This document shows positions 27,107 to 36,487 of a stretch of 64,000 nt of DNA, one piece after another. The translations under genes were made by a program, and so were the position numbers. The DNA is from Pseudomonas sp. (GTDB lineage Bacteria; Pseudomonadota; Gammaproteobacteria; Pseudomonadales; Pseudomonadaceae). The notes beneath the pieces were generated by a model, which was given only the letters and a program-made list of their open reading frames with translations, did no database searches and was not told where the DNA came from. The stretch lies in contig NZ_JAQGNX010000098.1 in the NCBI RefSeq assembly GCF_028293835.1, forward strand, positions 1-64,000, given 5' to 3'. The number at the start of each line of letters is the position of its first letter. The stretch's first letter is position 1.

Positions 27107-30100
27107 TTATGCCTCCTGTTTGCCCCGACCCAGGCGCTGTGACGCCCGATCGAGCCACAGATAAATAACCGGTGTGGTGTACAGCGTCAGCACCTGGCTG
27201 AAGAGCAACCCACCAATGATTGAAATACCCAGCGGCCGCCGCAACTCCGAGCCATAACCGCTGCCCAGTACCAGCGGCAACGCCCCAAGAATCGCCGCCA
27301 TGGTGGTCATCATGATCGGCCTGAAACGAATCAGGCAGGCGCGACGAATCGCGTCCTGGGCGCTGCTGCCGTGTTCTTTTCTGTCAGTGATTGCAAAGTC
27401 GACCATCATGATCGCGTTTTTCTTCACAATTCCGATCAACAGAATCACCCCCACCAGTGCAATGATCGACAACTCGGTGCCGGTCAGCAATAACGCGATC
27501 AACGCACCGACCCCGGCCGAAGGCAAGGTCGATAGGATGGTCAGCGGGTGCATGGCGTTTTCGTAGAGGATCCCCAGCACGATGTACACCGACAGCAGGG
27601 CCGCAACGATCAACAACGGCTCGCTGGCCACTGAACTTTGAAACACCTGAGCGGTGCCCGCGAACTGGCCGACCACGCTGGCGGGCATGCGCAACTGAGC
27701 CACAGCGTCGTCCACCAAGGCCGTGGCCTGACCGATGGACACCCCCGGCGCGAGGTTGAACGAGGCGGTCACCGCCGGAAACGTGCCTTGGTGGCTGATG
27801 GAAATGGCCGTGCGCTCCGTACTGTAACCGGCAATCGCTGACAGTTGCACCAACGGTGGCGTGGCGGCCGCCGACAATACTGGCAGCGGGCTTGTGCCCT
27901 TGCCTTTGCTGGCAGCAACAGTGCCCACCGGCACATAAATCGATTTCAGCGCGTCAGGGTTGTCCCAGTACGGCGGCGCGACTTCCATCACCACGTGATA
28001 CTGATTGGCCGCGCGGTAAATGGTCGAGACCTGACGCTGACCAAAGGCGTCGTACAGGGTTTGATCCACCGCCGAAATACTGACCCCGAGCCGGGACGCC
28101 GCGTCGCGATTGATCTTCAGATTGGCCAGCAGGCTGTTGTCCTGTTGATCAGTAGTGAGGTCCGTGAGCTGCGGCAAGGTGTGCAGCGCCGCCACCACTT
28201 TCGGCACCCAGACGTCCAGCGTGTCTTGGTCGTCCGCCGTCAGCGTGTACTGGTACTGCGCGCCGCTCTGTCGGCCACCGACCGTGATGTCTTGCGCCGA
28301 CTGCAAATACAGCCGGGTGCCAGGCATGCTGCCCAACGTGCGGCGAACCTGCGCAATAACCTGATCCGCACCGTCCTTGCGCTCGCCCAGCGGCTTAAGG
28401 GTAATGAACATTTGCGCGCTGTTGATCGCCCCGCCACCACCGCCACCGCCACCGACAAAACCACCCACCGTGGCGACGTTCGGGTTGTGGGTCACTTTCT
28501 CGTTGATCTCGCTAAAGGCTTTTTGCATGGCCGCGTACGAAATACTTTGCGGTGCAACAATGCTGCCCTGCAGGCGCCCGGTATCTTCCTGGGGAAAAAA
28601 GCCCTTGGGCACCAGCACGTACAGCACGCCCGCAAGAACAATTACCACGATTGTCAGCATGCCCATCAGCAGCGAATGCTCGATGACCCAGCCCAGGGTG
28701 CGGTCATAGAAGCGGTGAAACCAGGAATCGGGATGCTCGCTGTGGCTCTTGTTTTCCAATGACGGCTTCAGCAACACGCTGGCCAGCATCGGGGTAACGG
28801 TCAGCGACACCAGCATCGAAATCACGATAGCAATGGACAGCGAGATGGAAAACTCACGAAACAAACGCCCTACGATACCGCCCATCAGCAACAGCGGGAT
28901 AAACACCGCCACCAGCGACACGCTGATGGTCAGCACCGTGAAGCCGACTTCCCGCGCCCCGGACAACGCTGCCTGGATGCGCGTTTCGCCCTTCTCCAAA
29001 TGACGCATGATGTTCTCGACCACAACAATGGCATCGTCGACCACAAAACCGGTGGAGATGGTCAGCGCCATCAACGACAGGTTGTTCAGGCTGTAGCCGA
29101 GGAAATACATCGCGCCAAAGGTGCCCAGCAGCGACAGCGGCACCACCACCGCCGGGATCACGGTGCTGCGCCAGTCACGAAAGAACGCAAACGTGACCAA
29201 GGTGACCAGCAGTATCGACGCCAGCAACGACAGCTCGACGTCGTGCAATGACGCACGAATGGTCGTGGTGCGGTCCATCAGCAGGTTCAGCTTGATGGTC
29301 GCCGGAATCGAATTTTGCAGAAAGGGCAGCTCGGCTTTTACCGCGTCCACCGCATCGATCACGTTGGCGCCTGGCTGCTTGAACACCACCAATAACACCG
29401 CCGGTTTGCCGTTGGACAGGCCGAAATTGCGCAAGTCTTCCACGTCTTCGCGCACATAGCCGAGATCGGAAATGTGCACCAGATCGCCGTTACTTTGCTT
29501 GACCACCAGCGGCTCGTATTCGCGCATGTCGTAAAGCATGTCGTTGGCATTGATACCAAACGATTGATTGGCCACCGCCACCGAACCCTTGGGTTGGTTA
29601 GCGTTGGACGCGGCAATTACTGCGCGCACTTGTTCAAGGCTGACGCCGTAATGATTGAGCCGATCCGGGTTGAGTTCGATGCGCACGGCCGGCAGCGCGC
29701 CACCGCCCACCGTGACGTCGCCGATGCCGGTGGTTTGCAGCAGTTTCTGCTCCAGCAACGTAGAAGCCGCGTCGTACATTTGCCCCGGCGTGGCGGTTTC
29801 AGAGGTCAGGCTGATGATCAGAATCGGCGCATCGGCCGGATTCACCTTGCGGTACGTCGGATTGCCTGCCAGATCACTGGGCAGGTTGGTGCGCGCGGCG
29901 TTGATTGCCGCCTGAACATCCCGCGCGGCACCGTCGATATTGCGATTCAGATCGAACTGCAAGGTGATGCGCGTGGAGCCAAGGGTGCTGATGGAGGTCA
30001 TCTGCGTGACCCCGGCGATTTGCCCGAACTCGCGTTCCAATGGCGTCGCCACGGAACTTGCCACGGTGGCAGGGTCGGCACCGGGCAATGAAGCACGCAC

Positions 30101-30238
30101 GCTGATCGAGGGGAAATCCACCTCCGGCAACGGCGCCACCGGCAACAACATGAAGGCCAACAGGCCGAAAAGCGCCACGCCTGTCGCCAGCAAGGTGGTC
30201 GCAATCGGCCTGTGGATAAACGGCGCGCTGAGGTTCAT
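27107..30238 (-). CDS. muxC: RND efflux permease MuxC
   Basis: One of two different RND pumps that, by analogy with MdtBC and P. aeruginosa MuxBC, assemble together. It has 1043 residues, 12 transmembrane helices and two large periplasmic loops. Landmarks are FIHRPIATTLLATGVALFG at the N-terminus, the proton relay Asp pair in helix 4 (TGFVVDDAIVVVENI), and the glycine-rich loop VGGFVGGGGGGGGAINS near residue 600. It overlaps muxB by four bases (ATGA). The glycine run is longer than I would expect and may vary between strains. Confidence 0.94.
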   Translation of the reverse strand: MNLSAPFIHRPIATTLLATGVALFGLLAFMLLPVAPLPEVDFPSISVRASLPGADPATVASSVATPLEREFGQIAGVTQMTSISTLGSTRITLQFDLNRNIDGAARDVQAAINAARTNLPSDLAGNPTYRKVNPADAPILIISLTSETATPGQMYDAASTLLEQKLLQTTGIGDVTVGGGALPAVRIELNPDRLNHYGVSLEQVRAVIAASNANQPKGSVAVANQSFGINANDMLYDMREYEPLVVKQSNGDLVHISDLGYVREDVEDLRNFGLSNGKPAVLLVVFKQPGANVIDAVDAVKAELPFLQNSIPATIKLNLLMDRTTTIRASLHDVELSLLASILLVTLVTFAFFRDWRSTVIPAVVVPLSLLGTFGAMYFLGYSLNNLSLMALTISTGFVVDDAIVVVENIMRHLEKGETRIQAALSGAREVGFTVLTISVSLVAVFIPLLLMGGIVGRLFREFSISLSIAIVISMLVSLTVTPMLASVLLKPSLENKSHSEHPDSWFHRFYDRTLGWVIEHSLLMGMLTIVVIVLAGVLYVLVPKGFFPQEDTGRLQGSIVAPQSISYAAMQKAFSEINEKVTHNPNVATVGGFVGGGGGGGGAINSAQMFITLKPLGERKDGADQVIAQVRRTLGSMPGTRLYLQSAQDITVGGRQSGAQYQYTLTADDQDTLDVWVPKVVAALHTLPQLTDLTTDQQDNSLLANLKINRDAASRLGVSISAVDQTLYDAFGQRQVSTIYRAANQYHVVMEVAPPYWDNPDALKSIYVPVGTVAASKGKGTSPLPVLSAAATPPLVQLSAIAGYSTERTAISISHQGTFPAVTASFNLAPGVSIGQATALVDDAVAQLRMPASVVGQFAGTAQVFQSSVASEPLLIVAALLSVYIVLGILYENAMHPLTILSTLPSAGVGALIALLLTGTELSIIALVGVILLIGIVKKNAIMMVDFAITDRKEHGSSAQDAIRRACLIRFRPIMMTTMAAILGALPLVLGSGYGSELRRPLGISIIGGLLFSQVLTLYTTPVIYLWLDRASQRLGRGKQEA

Positions 30239-33200
30239 TTTGCGCTGGCCGGCACATCATGACCGGGCTGGTCGCCAGGGTCGCGCCGCTTGCTGAAACG
30301 ACGCTCCAATCCGTGCATGGCGAGAAAGATCACCGGTGTCGAAAACAATGTCAGCAACTGGCTCAGCAACAGCCCGCCAATGATCGCGATACCCAATGGG
30401 TGGCGCAGTTCAGAGCCGATGCCACTGCCCAACGCCAGCGGCACCGCGCCGAACAGCGAGGCCATGCTGGTCATTAAAATCGGCCGGAACCGCAGCTCGG
30501 CGGCCTGCCGAATGGCTTGCACCGGTCCTAACCCGCCCTCGCGCTCCAGTTCAAGGGCAAAGTCGACCATCATGATGCCGTTCTTCATCACGATGCCGAT
30601 CAGCAAGACAATGCCGATCAGTCCGATGATGTCGAACTGCGTGCCGGTTATCAGCAACGCCAGCAGCGCACCCAGCGCCGCTGACAATAGCGTCGAAAGA
30701 ATCGTCACCGGGTGCACGAAACTTTCGTAAAGAATGCCCAACATCAGGTACACCACGATAATCGCCGCCGCCACCAGATACACCTGATTCGACAATGACG
30801 ATTCAAAAGTGGCCGCCGCGCCTTCCAGTGAGGCCTGCACATTCAGCGGCAGGCCGACCTGCGCTTCGATGGCCTTAAGCCGGGTCAGCGCCGTGCCCAG
30901 GGTCTGGCCCGGCGCCAGGTTGAACGAGACGTCGGCGTATGGGAATTGTCCCTGACGGTTAATGGTGATTGGTGTGCGCAGGACCTTTTGCGTGGCCATG
31001 CTCGACAGCGGCGCGACGCCGCCACTGGCGGTAGTCACGTATAAACCGGTCAGCAGATCGGCCAGATTACGCGGCGGATGGTCGGTGGCCATAACCACAT
31101 GATATTGGTTGAGCTGGGTGTAAATAGTCGACACCTGACGTTGACCAAACGCGTCGTACAGTACGTCGTCGATGGCCTGCGGGGTCACGCCCAGGCGTGA
31201 AGCGGTGGCGCGGTCGAAGTTCAACTGAATCTGGTTGCCAAACTGCATGGCCTGGCTTTGCACGTCGGTAAAGATTGGGTCTTGCTTGATTGCCGCCAGC
31301 AGTTTGCCCGTCCACAATTCCAGCACATTCGGATCCGTCGCTTGCAGGCCGAGGCGGTAGCTGGTGGTGGAAACCGTGGCATCCAGGGTTAAATCCTGCA
31401 CCGCATGCAGGTACAAACGAATGCCGGAGTCATCGGCATTCGCATCCGACAACCGACGAATGACCGCTGCGCTACTGTCGCGCTGACCTCGGTCCTTGAG
31501 GTTGATCAGAAAATTCCCCTGGTTGATGGTCGGATTAGTCTGATCGATACCGACAAACGACGACAGACTGGCGACCGCCGGATCCTTCAATACCCGCTCT
31601 GCCAAGTGCTGCTGTTCGATCACCATCTGCTGAAAGGAAATGGTCGGCGACGTCTGTGATATGCCCTGAATCAACCCCGTGTCCTGTTCGGGGAAAAAGC
31701 CCTTGGGCATGATCACGATAATCAGCACGGTCAACAGCGCGGTCAGCACAATGGAAATCAGGGTCAGCGTGCGATGGGTCAACACCCAATCCAGGCCGCG
31801 CACGTAGTAGCCGTTGATTCGGTCAAAAAAGTCGACGCGCCGCTCACCCTTATGCGCCTTGAGCATCCGCGCACAGAGCATGGGCGTCAGCGTCAGGGAA
31901 ATCAGTGCTGAAATGACAATGGTTACCGCCACGGTCATGGCGAACTCGCGGAACAGCCGACCCACCACATCGCCCATGAATAACAGCGGAATCATCACTG
32001 CAATCAGTGCAATCGACAGCGAAATAATCGTGAAGCCGATTTGCTCGGAACCTTTCAACGCAGCGTCGAGGGGCGTGTCGCCGGCCTCGATGTAGCGGGT
32101 AATGTTTTCGATCATGACGATGGCGTCGTCGACGACAAAACCGATGGCGATGGTCAGCGCCATCAAGGTCAGGTTGTTCAGGGAAAAGCCCAGCGCGTAG
32201 GCCACGGCCAAGGTCCCGATCAGGGTTAGCGGCACGGTTAACGCGGGAATAATCGTGGCAGGCACATTGCGCAGGAACAGGAAGATCACCAACACCACCA
32301 GCAACACCGCCACGCCCAACTCGTATTGAACATCGGTGACCGAGGCGCGAATGGTCTGGGTGCGGTCGGTCAGTACGGCGACCTTGAGCGTGGCGGGCAG
32401 GCTGGCACGCAATTTCGGCAGCAGTTGTTGCACCCGGTCAACCACGTCGATGACGTTGGCGCCGGGCTGGCGCTGGATGTTCAGCAAAATCGAGGGCGTG
32501 GTATTGGTCCAGGCCGCCTGACGCGGGTTCTCCGCGCCTTGAATCGATTTGGCGATCTGTGCCAGGCGAATGGGCGCGCCGTTTTTGTAGCCAATCACCA
32601 GGTCGCGGTAGTCATCGGCGGACTGCAATTGATCGTTACTGCCAATGGAGTACGCCTGGAATTTACCGTCGATATTGCCCTTGGCCTGATTGACGTTAGC
32701 GTTGCCCAACACGGTACGTAAATCGTCCAGGGACAAGCCGAGATTATTCAACGCCGAGGTATTGGTTTCGATCCGCACCGCAGGCCGCTGGCCGCCGCTG
32801 ATGGTCACCAGCCCGACCCCGGTGATTTGCGAGATTTTCTGCGCAAGCCGGGTGTCGGCCAAGTCTTCGATCTTGGTCAGCGGCAAGACATCCGAGGTCA
32901 AGGACAAGGTCAATACCGGCGCGTCAGCCGGGTTAACTTTGCTATACACCGGAGGGTACGGCAGATTGGCCGGCAGGAACGTACCCGCCGCATTGATCGC
33001 GGCCTGCACTTCCTGCTCGGCGACGTCCAGGGAAAGCGACAGGTCGAATTGCAGGGTGACGACTGACGCGCCATCGGAGCTGGTCGAGTTCATCGATTTT
33101 AGCCCCGGCATTTCACCCAGTTGGCGTTCCAGTGGCGCCGTGATGGATGAACTGATCACTTCCGGACTGGCGCCGGGGTATTGGGTGAACACCTGAATCG

Positions 33201-33330
33201 TCGGGTAATCCACCTCGGGCAACGCCGACACAGACAGTAGGTGATAGCCCAACAAACCCACCAGCAACACTGCAACCATGATCAGGGTGGTGGCCACCGG
33301 ACGTTCAATAAAGGGCCGGGAAATATTCAT
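30235..33330 (-). CDS. muxB: RND efflux permease MuxB
   Basis: The partner pump of MuxC, 1031 residues with the same 12-helix plan: FIERPVATTLIMVAVLLVGL at the start, the Asp pair in GFVVDDAIVMIENI, and the C-terminal helices with FDIIGLIGIVLLIGIVMKN. Substrates in the known P. aeruginosa system include novobiocin, aztreonam and macrolides; here that is by homology only. It starts 13 bases after muxA and overlaps muxC. Confidence 0.94.
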   Translation of the reverse strand: MNISRPFIERPVATTLIMVAVLLVGLLGYHLLSVSALPEVDYPTIQVFTQYPGASPEVISSSITAPLERQLGEMPGLKSMNSTSSDGASVVTLQFDLSLSLDVAEQEVQAAINAAGTFLPANLPYPPVYSKVNPADAPVLTLSLTSDVLPLTKIEDLADTRLAQKISQITGVGLVTISGGQRPAVRIETNTSALNNLGLSLDDLRTVLGNANVNQAKGNIDGKFQAYSIGSNDQLQSADDYRDLVIGYKNGAPIRLAQIAKSIQGAENPRQAAWTNTTPSILLNIQRQPGANVIDVVDRVQQLLPKLRASLPATLKVAVLTDRTQTIRASVTDVQYELGVAVLLVVLVIFLFLRNVPATIIPALTVPLTLIGTLAVAYALGFSLNNLTLMALTIAIGFVVDDAIVMIENITRYIEAGDTPLDAALKGSEQIGFTIISLSIALIAVMIPLLFMGDVVGRLFREFAMTVAVTIVISALISLTLTPMLCARMLKAHKGERRVDFFDRINGYYVRGLDWVLTHRTLTLISIVLTALLTVLIIVIMPKGFFPEQDTGLIQGISQTSPTISFQQMVIEQQHLAERVLKDPAVASLSSFVGIDQTNPTINQGNFLINLKDRGQRDSSAAVIRRLSDANADDSGIRLYLHAVQDLTLDATVSTTSYRLGLQATDPNVLELWTGKLLAAIKQDPIFTDVQSQAMQFGNQIQLNFDRATASRLGVTPQAIDDVLYDAFGQRQVSTIYTQLNQYHVVMATDHPPRNLADLLTGLYVTTASGGVAPLSSMATQKVLRTPITINRQGQFPYADVSFNLAPGQTLGTALTRLKAIEAQVGLPLNVQASLEGAAATFESSLSNQVYLVAAAIIVVYLMLGILYESFVHPVTILSTLLSAALGALLALLITGTQFDIIGLIGIVLLIGIVMKNGIMMVDFALELEREGGLGPVQAIRQAAELRFRPILMTSMASLFGAVPLALGSGIGSELRHPLGIAIIGGLLLSQLLTLFSTPVIFLAMHGLERRFSKRRDPGDQPGHDVPASAK

Positions 33331-33343
33331 GGCTGGGCGCGCC

Positions 33344-34486
33344 TCACTGAGCCACGACTTTTACTGGCGAACCATCGTCCAGTTTATCCGCGCCTTCAGT
33401 GATGACTTGCTCTCCGCTTTTCAGCCCGTTATCCAGAATCGCGGTGACATCGCCCATGCTCGGGCCGGCTTTGATTGTGCGCAAGCTGGCTTTATTGCCC
33501 GCGACCACCAACACAAAGTCACCTTTACCGCCGTGCTGAATCGCCATGGTCGGCACCACCGGCGTCTGGGTCAGGGTATCGGCTTGAAGCCGAGCGTTGA
33601 CGAATTGGTTGGGGAACAGCTTGTTACCGGAGTCATCGAACTGCGCTTTGAGCTTGATTGTGCCGGTGCTGACATCCACTTGGTTATCCAGCGCCAATAC
33701 CGAGCCGGTGGCCAGTAATGCATTCTTGTTACGGTCGTACGCCAGCACCGTGACCGCGCCGCGACTCAGGGACTGATTGATAACGCCGAGATCATCTTCG
33801 GGAACCGAAAACACCACGGTTGCAGGGTTCATTTGGGTGATCACGGCGATCCCGGTGGTGCTGCCGCCGATCACGTAGTTGCCGGGATCGACCAGGCGCA
33901 AACCGACTATTCCGTTGATGGGCGAGGTGATGGTGCAGTAACTCACCTGCACTTCAAGGTTCTGCACACTGCCGAGGTCGGAGGCGACTGTGCCCTGCTG
34001 CTGTTGGACCAGGGACGCTTGGGTATCCAGCGTTTGCTGGCTGGTGGAACCGATTTTGATAAGATCCCGATAACGCGCCAGGTCGCGCTGAGCGTTGCTC
34101 AAGACCGCCTGATCGTGGACCAGCACGCCCTTGGCTTGAGCCAACTGCGCCTTGAGCGTGCGGTCGTCAATGCGCGCGATGACTTGGCCACGACTGACAT
34201 GCTGGCCTTCCTTGAACTCCACGGTACTGAGAATGCCGTTGACTTGGGAAACCACGGTAACGCTAAAGGTGGGGGTCACTGTGCCCAGGGCGTCGATGTA
34301 CACCGGTACATCCTGCAGCTTGACCGCAACCGCCGTTACCGGCTCGCCCGCGGCCGGAGGTTTTGGCTTGGGTTTGGAAGAAAACAGAAAAAACCACACC
34401 CCGATGGCCACCAGCAGCAACACGACCACACCGACTATCAGACCGAATTTATGCCGCCTGCTTTCTATCAATGCGTTCTCACCCAC
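33344..34486 (-). CDS. muxA: Periplasmic adaptor (membrane fusion protein) MuxA
   Basis: A 380-residue HlyD-family adaptor that joins MuxBC to OpmB. An N-terminal membrane anchor (GLIVGVVVLLLVAIGVWFF, about residues 14-32) and a proline and lysine-rich hinge precede the lipoyl domain (VVSQVNGILSTVEFKEGQHV), a helical hairpin rich in Gln (residues about 130-175), and the beta-barrel region. It is first in the operon. The GTG start begins MGENALIESRRHKF. It is divergent from the TetR gene across about 260 bases. Confidence 0.93.
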   Translation of the reverse strand: MGENALIESRRHKFGLIVGVVVLLLVAIGVWFFLFSSKPKPKPPAAGEPVTAVAVKLQDVPVYIDALGTVTPTFSVTVVSQVNGILSTVEFKEGQHVSRGQVIARIDDRTLKAQLAQAKGVLVHDQAVLSNAQRDLARYRDLIKIGSTSQQTLDTQASLVQQQQGTVASDLGSVQNLEVQVSYCTITSPINGIVGLRLVDPGNYVIGGSTTGIAVITQMNPATVVFSVPEDDLGVINQSLSRGAVTVLAYDRNKNALLATGSVLALDNQVDVSTGTIKLKAQFDDSGNKLFPNQFVNARLQADTLTQTPVVPTMAIQHGGKGDFVLVVAGNKASLRTIKAGPSMGDVTAILDNGLKSGEQVITEGADKLDDGSPVKVVAQ

Positions 34487-34635
34487 ACCAGATCAACAGC
34501 GGATCCCGCAGCGTAGTACAAACCCCAGGCTGCGCGGACATCGGGAATGGCCAATGGCCCAATCACTACGTAGAACTCTAGCAGCGTCGCTCGATGCCGA
34601 GGATGAAGTGTTGATATTGTTCAGCTGGGTGACAG

Positions 34636-34684
34636 CTCAAGCGTTGCGCATCATGAATGCCGGGCTGTGCAGGGCATTCTTGAG
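34636..34684. promoter_or_regulatory. Nested inverted repeats in the muxA-TetR gap
   Basis: CTCAAG (34636-34641) pairs with CTTGAG (34679-34684), and inside it GAATGCC (34655-34661) pairs with GGCATTC (34673-34679). A regulator-binding site for the divergent TetR protein is possible; a simple RNA hairpin is the alternative. Confidence 0.3.
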
Positions 34685-34746
34685 CCTGCCGCAAAGCGGG
34701 TGCTACCATGAGCAACCGCCAGCATTGGCAAGGAATTCTCTGGTTT

Positions 34747-35355
34747 ATGAGCAGCATCCGCGAGCGAAACAAAGCACTGATCCTTAGCGCAGCCAGTGAA
34801 GAGTTTGCCGACAAGGGCTTCGCAGCCAGCAAAACCAGCGACATCGCGGCCAAGGCCGGGCTGCCCAAGCCGAATGTCTATTACTACTTCAAGTCCAAAG
34901 CGAACCTCTACCGCGAGGTGCTCGAAAGCATTATCGAGCCGATTTTGCAGGCTTCGACGCCGTTCAATCGCGACGGCGTGCCGGCTGAAGTATTGAGCGG
35001 TTACATTCGCTCGAAAATTCGCATCTCCCGGGACCTTCCGTTCGCCTCGAAGGTGTTTGCCAGCGAGATCATGCACGGTGCCCCGCACTTGACTCTGGAG
35101 CAAGTCGGCCAGCTTAACCAGCAGGCGAAGCACAACATCGACTGTGTCCAGGCCTGGATCGACAGCGGCCAAATCGCCCCTCTCGACCCGCACCATCTGA
35201 TGTTCACCATCTGGGCCGCAACCCAGACCTACGCCGATTTCGACTGGCAAATCTCGACAGTAACGGGCAAAGCCAAGCTCGAAGACAGCGACTACGAAGC
35301 CGCTGCGCAAACCATTATTCGGTTGGTGCTTAAAGGGTGTGAGCTGGATCTGTAG
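34747..35355 (+). CDS. TetR-family regulator, RutR-like
   Basis: A 202-residue repressor-type regulator. The TetR helix-turn-helix spans about residues 20-50 (SKTSDIAAKAGLPKPNVYYY), and the C-terminal domain resembles the YcdC/RutR type (ISRDLPFASKVFASEIMHGAP; MFTIWAATQTYADFDWQI). RutR relatives sense pyrimidine catabolic compounds, but here no rut genes adjoin. ATG 34747 is preferred over 34708 because AAGGAAT lies 12 bases upstream and the shorter form begins at the conserved MSSIRERNK. Divergence from muxABC-opmB makes it a candidate efflux regulator. Confidence 0.85.
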   Translation: MSSIRERNKALILSAASEEFADKGFAASKTSDIAAKAGLPKPNVYYYFKSKANLYREVLESIIEPILQASTPFNRDGVPAEVLSGYIRSKIRISRDLPFASKVFASEIMHGAPHLTLEQVGQLNQQAKHNIDCVQAWIDSGQIAPLDPHHLMFTIWAATQTYADFDWQISTVTGKAKLEDSDYEAAAQTIIRLVLKGCELDL

Positions 35356-35438
35356 GAGCCAACTCGTGGGCGATATCAGCAGCACCACAGATCACTTGGA
35401 CGAACCGCATTGCCTGCCTCGCCAACACGTTAGCTCCG
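35351..35438. repeat. REP-type inverted repeat 4 (degenerate)
   Basis: GTAGGAGCCAACTCGTGGGCGA on the left and TCGCCAACACGTTAGCTCC on the right are diverged forms of the REP 1 arms. It begins at the TetR stop codon. The remaining gap up to 35573 holds the urea transporter promoter. Confidence 0.7.
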
Positions 35439-35523
35439 ACTGAGGATTGCAAATGCATGTGTCCTCTTCAAAACTGTTCTAAAAATAATTTGACCGACAC
35501 CTCCCGGCTTGAATAGACTTCAC

Positions 35524-35552
35524 TTTAATCTAAGATTGTATACAACTATAAA
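35524..35552 (+). promoter_or_regulatory. Candidate urea transporter promoter with exact TTGTATACAA operator
   Basis: The palindrome TTGTATACAA at 35536-35545 lies within the 17-base spacer between TTTAAT (35524-35529) and TATAAA (35547-35552). The arrangement repeats that before the AzgA-type permease at 11882-11910. The predicted transcript start is about 15 bases before the ATG, so the leader is short. Confidence 0.55.
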
Positions 35553-35572
35553 AATAATTGGGCACAAACCCT

Positions 35573-36442
35573 ATGAATCAAACCTCTTGTCCGGATTGGG
35601 CCGAAGCCATCCTCAACGGTTTCAGCCAAGTGTTGCTACAGCGCCACCCTTTTTGCGGCCTGCTGTGCCTGCTGGCGATTTTACTGACCGCTCCCGGGTT
35701 GCTCGGCGGTGCGTTGTTGGGGGCTTTGGCGGGTTTGCTAACAGCTCAACAGCGGGGCTATGACAAAGCCGAGCGTCAGGCCGGACTCTACAGTTACAAC
35801 GGTGTGCTGCTGGGCGTGCTGCTGAGCCATCAACTTCCGTGGTCGCCATTGTTGCCGCCGCTGATCATTGCCAGTGGCGGCTTGAGTGCGATGCTCACCC
35901 ACCGCTGGCTCAGGTGCACACCAAACCCGCAGTGCCTGAAAGCCTACACCGCGCCGTTCATACTGCTCAGTTGGCTACTGCTGGCGTTCGCTGCGCCACA
36001 CAACATCGCTCCTGAAAGGTTAAGCAGCCCATTGCTGCACGCCTTGCCTCAAGGGTTGGGACAAGTCTTTTTGCTCGATCAACCCTTGGCCGGGTTGCTG
36101 ATAGGTGCCGGTCTGCTGATCGCGGATCGCCGGGCTGCGTGCTGGGCTTTTATCGGTTGCGCCAGTGGAATTCTGGTCGCCCTATTACAAAACGAACCGT
36201 CCAGCGCGCTGTTCGGGCTTGCCAGTTACAACCCGGCGTTGGCCGGCCTGGCATTCAGTCAGCAGCGTAAAAAACCTTGGCTGCCGTTGTTCGCCATCGC
36301 TCTGGCAATTGTGTTGCAACCCGGATTTTCCGGGTTCGGCCTGCCGCCGCTGACCGCTCCGTTTGTGCTCGCGTGCTGGCTAGTGCAGGCCAGCGCCCGC
36401 CTGTTGCGCCAGTCAACGCTCGATCACGGGTTGCGCTGGTGA
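35573..36442 (+). CDS. Urea transporter (UT/SLC14-like family)
   Basis: A 289-residue membrane protein of about ten helices in two repeats, resembling bacterial homologues of animal urea transporters (Utp, dvUT). Each half contains a family-style block, LYSYNGVLLGVLLS near residue 67 and LFGLASYNPALAGLAFSQ near residue 213, matching the known LxxxNxxLxGxA pattern that forms the selectivity pore. It is a channel-like, not ATP-driven, protein. The ATG at 35573 is used; a TTG five codons earlier is less likely. It carries the same operator as the purine genes, so it probably handles urea made by Alc and AllA, either exporting it or taking it up. Confidence 0.87.
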   Translation: MNQTSCPDWAEAILNGFSQVLLQRHPFCGLLCLLAILLTAPGLLGGALLGALAGLLTAQQRGYDKAERQAGLYSYNGVLLGVLLSHQLPWSPLLPPLIIASGGLSAMLTHRWLRCTPNPQCLKAYTAPFILLSWLLLAFAAPHNIAPERLSSPLLHALPQGLGQVFLLDQPLAGLLIGAGLLIADRRAACWAFIGCASGILVALLQNEPSSALFGLASYNPALAGLAFSQQRKKPWLPLFAIALAIVLQPGFSGFGLPPLTAPFVLACWLVQASARLLRQSTLDHGLRW

Positions 36443-36487
36443 GCTGAAAGCTCCACGCTCTCTGGAAATTTACTTCGGATAGCACTC

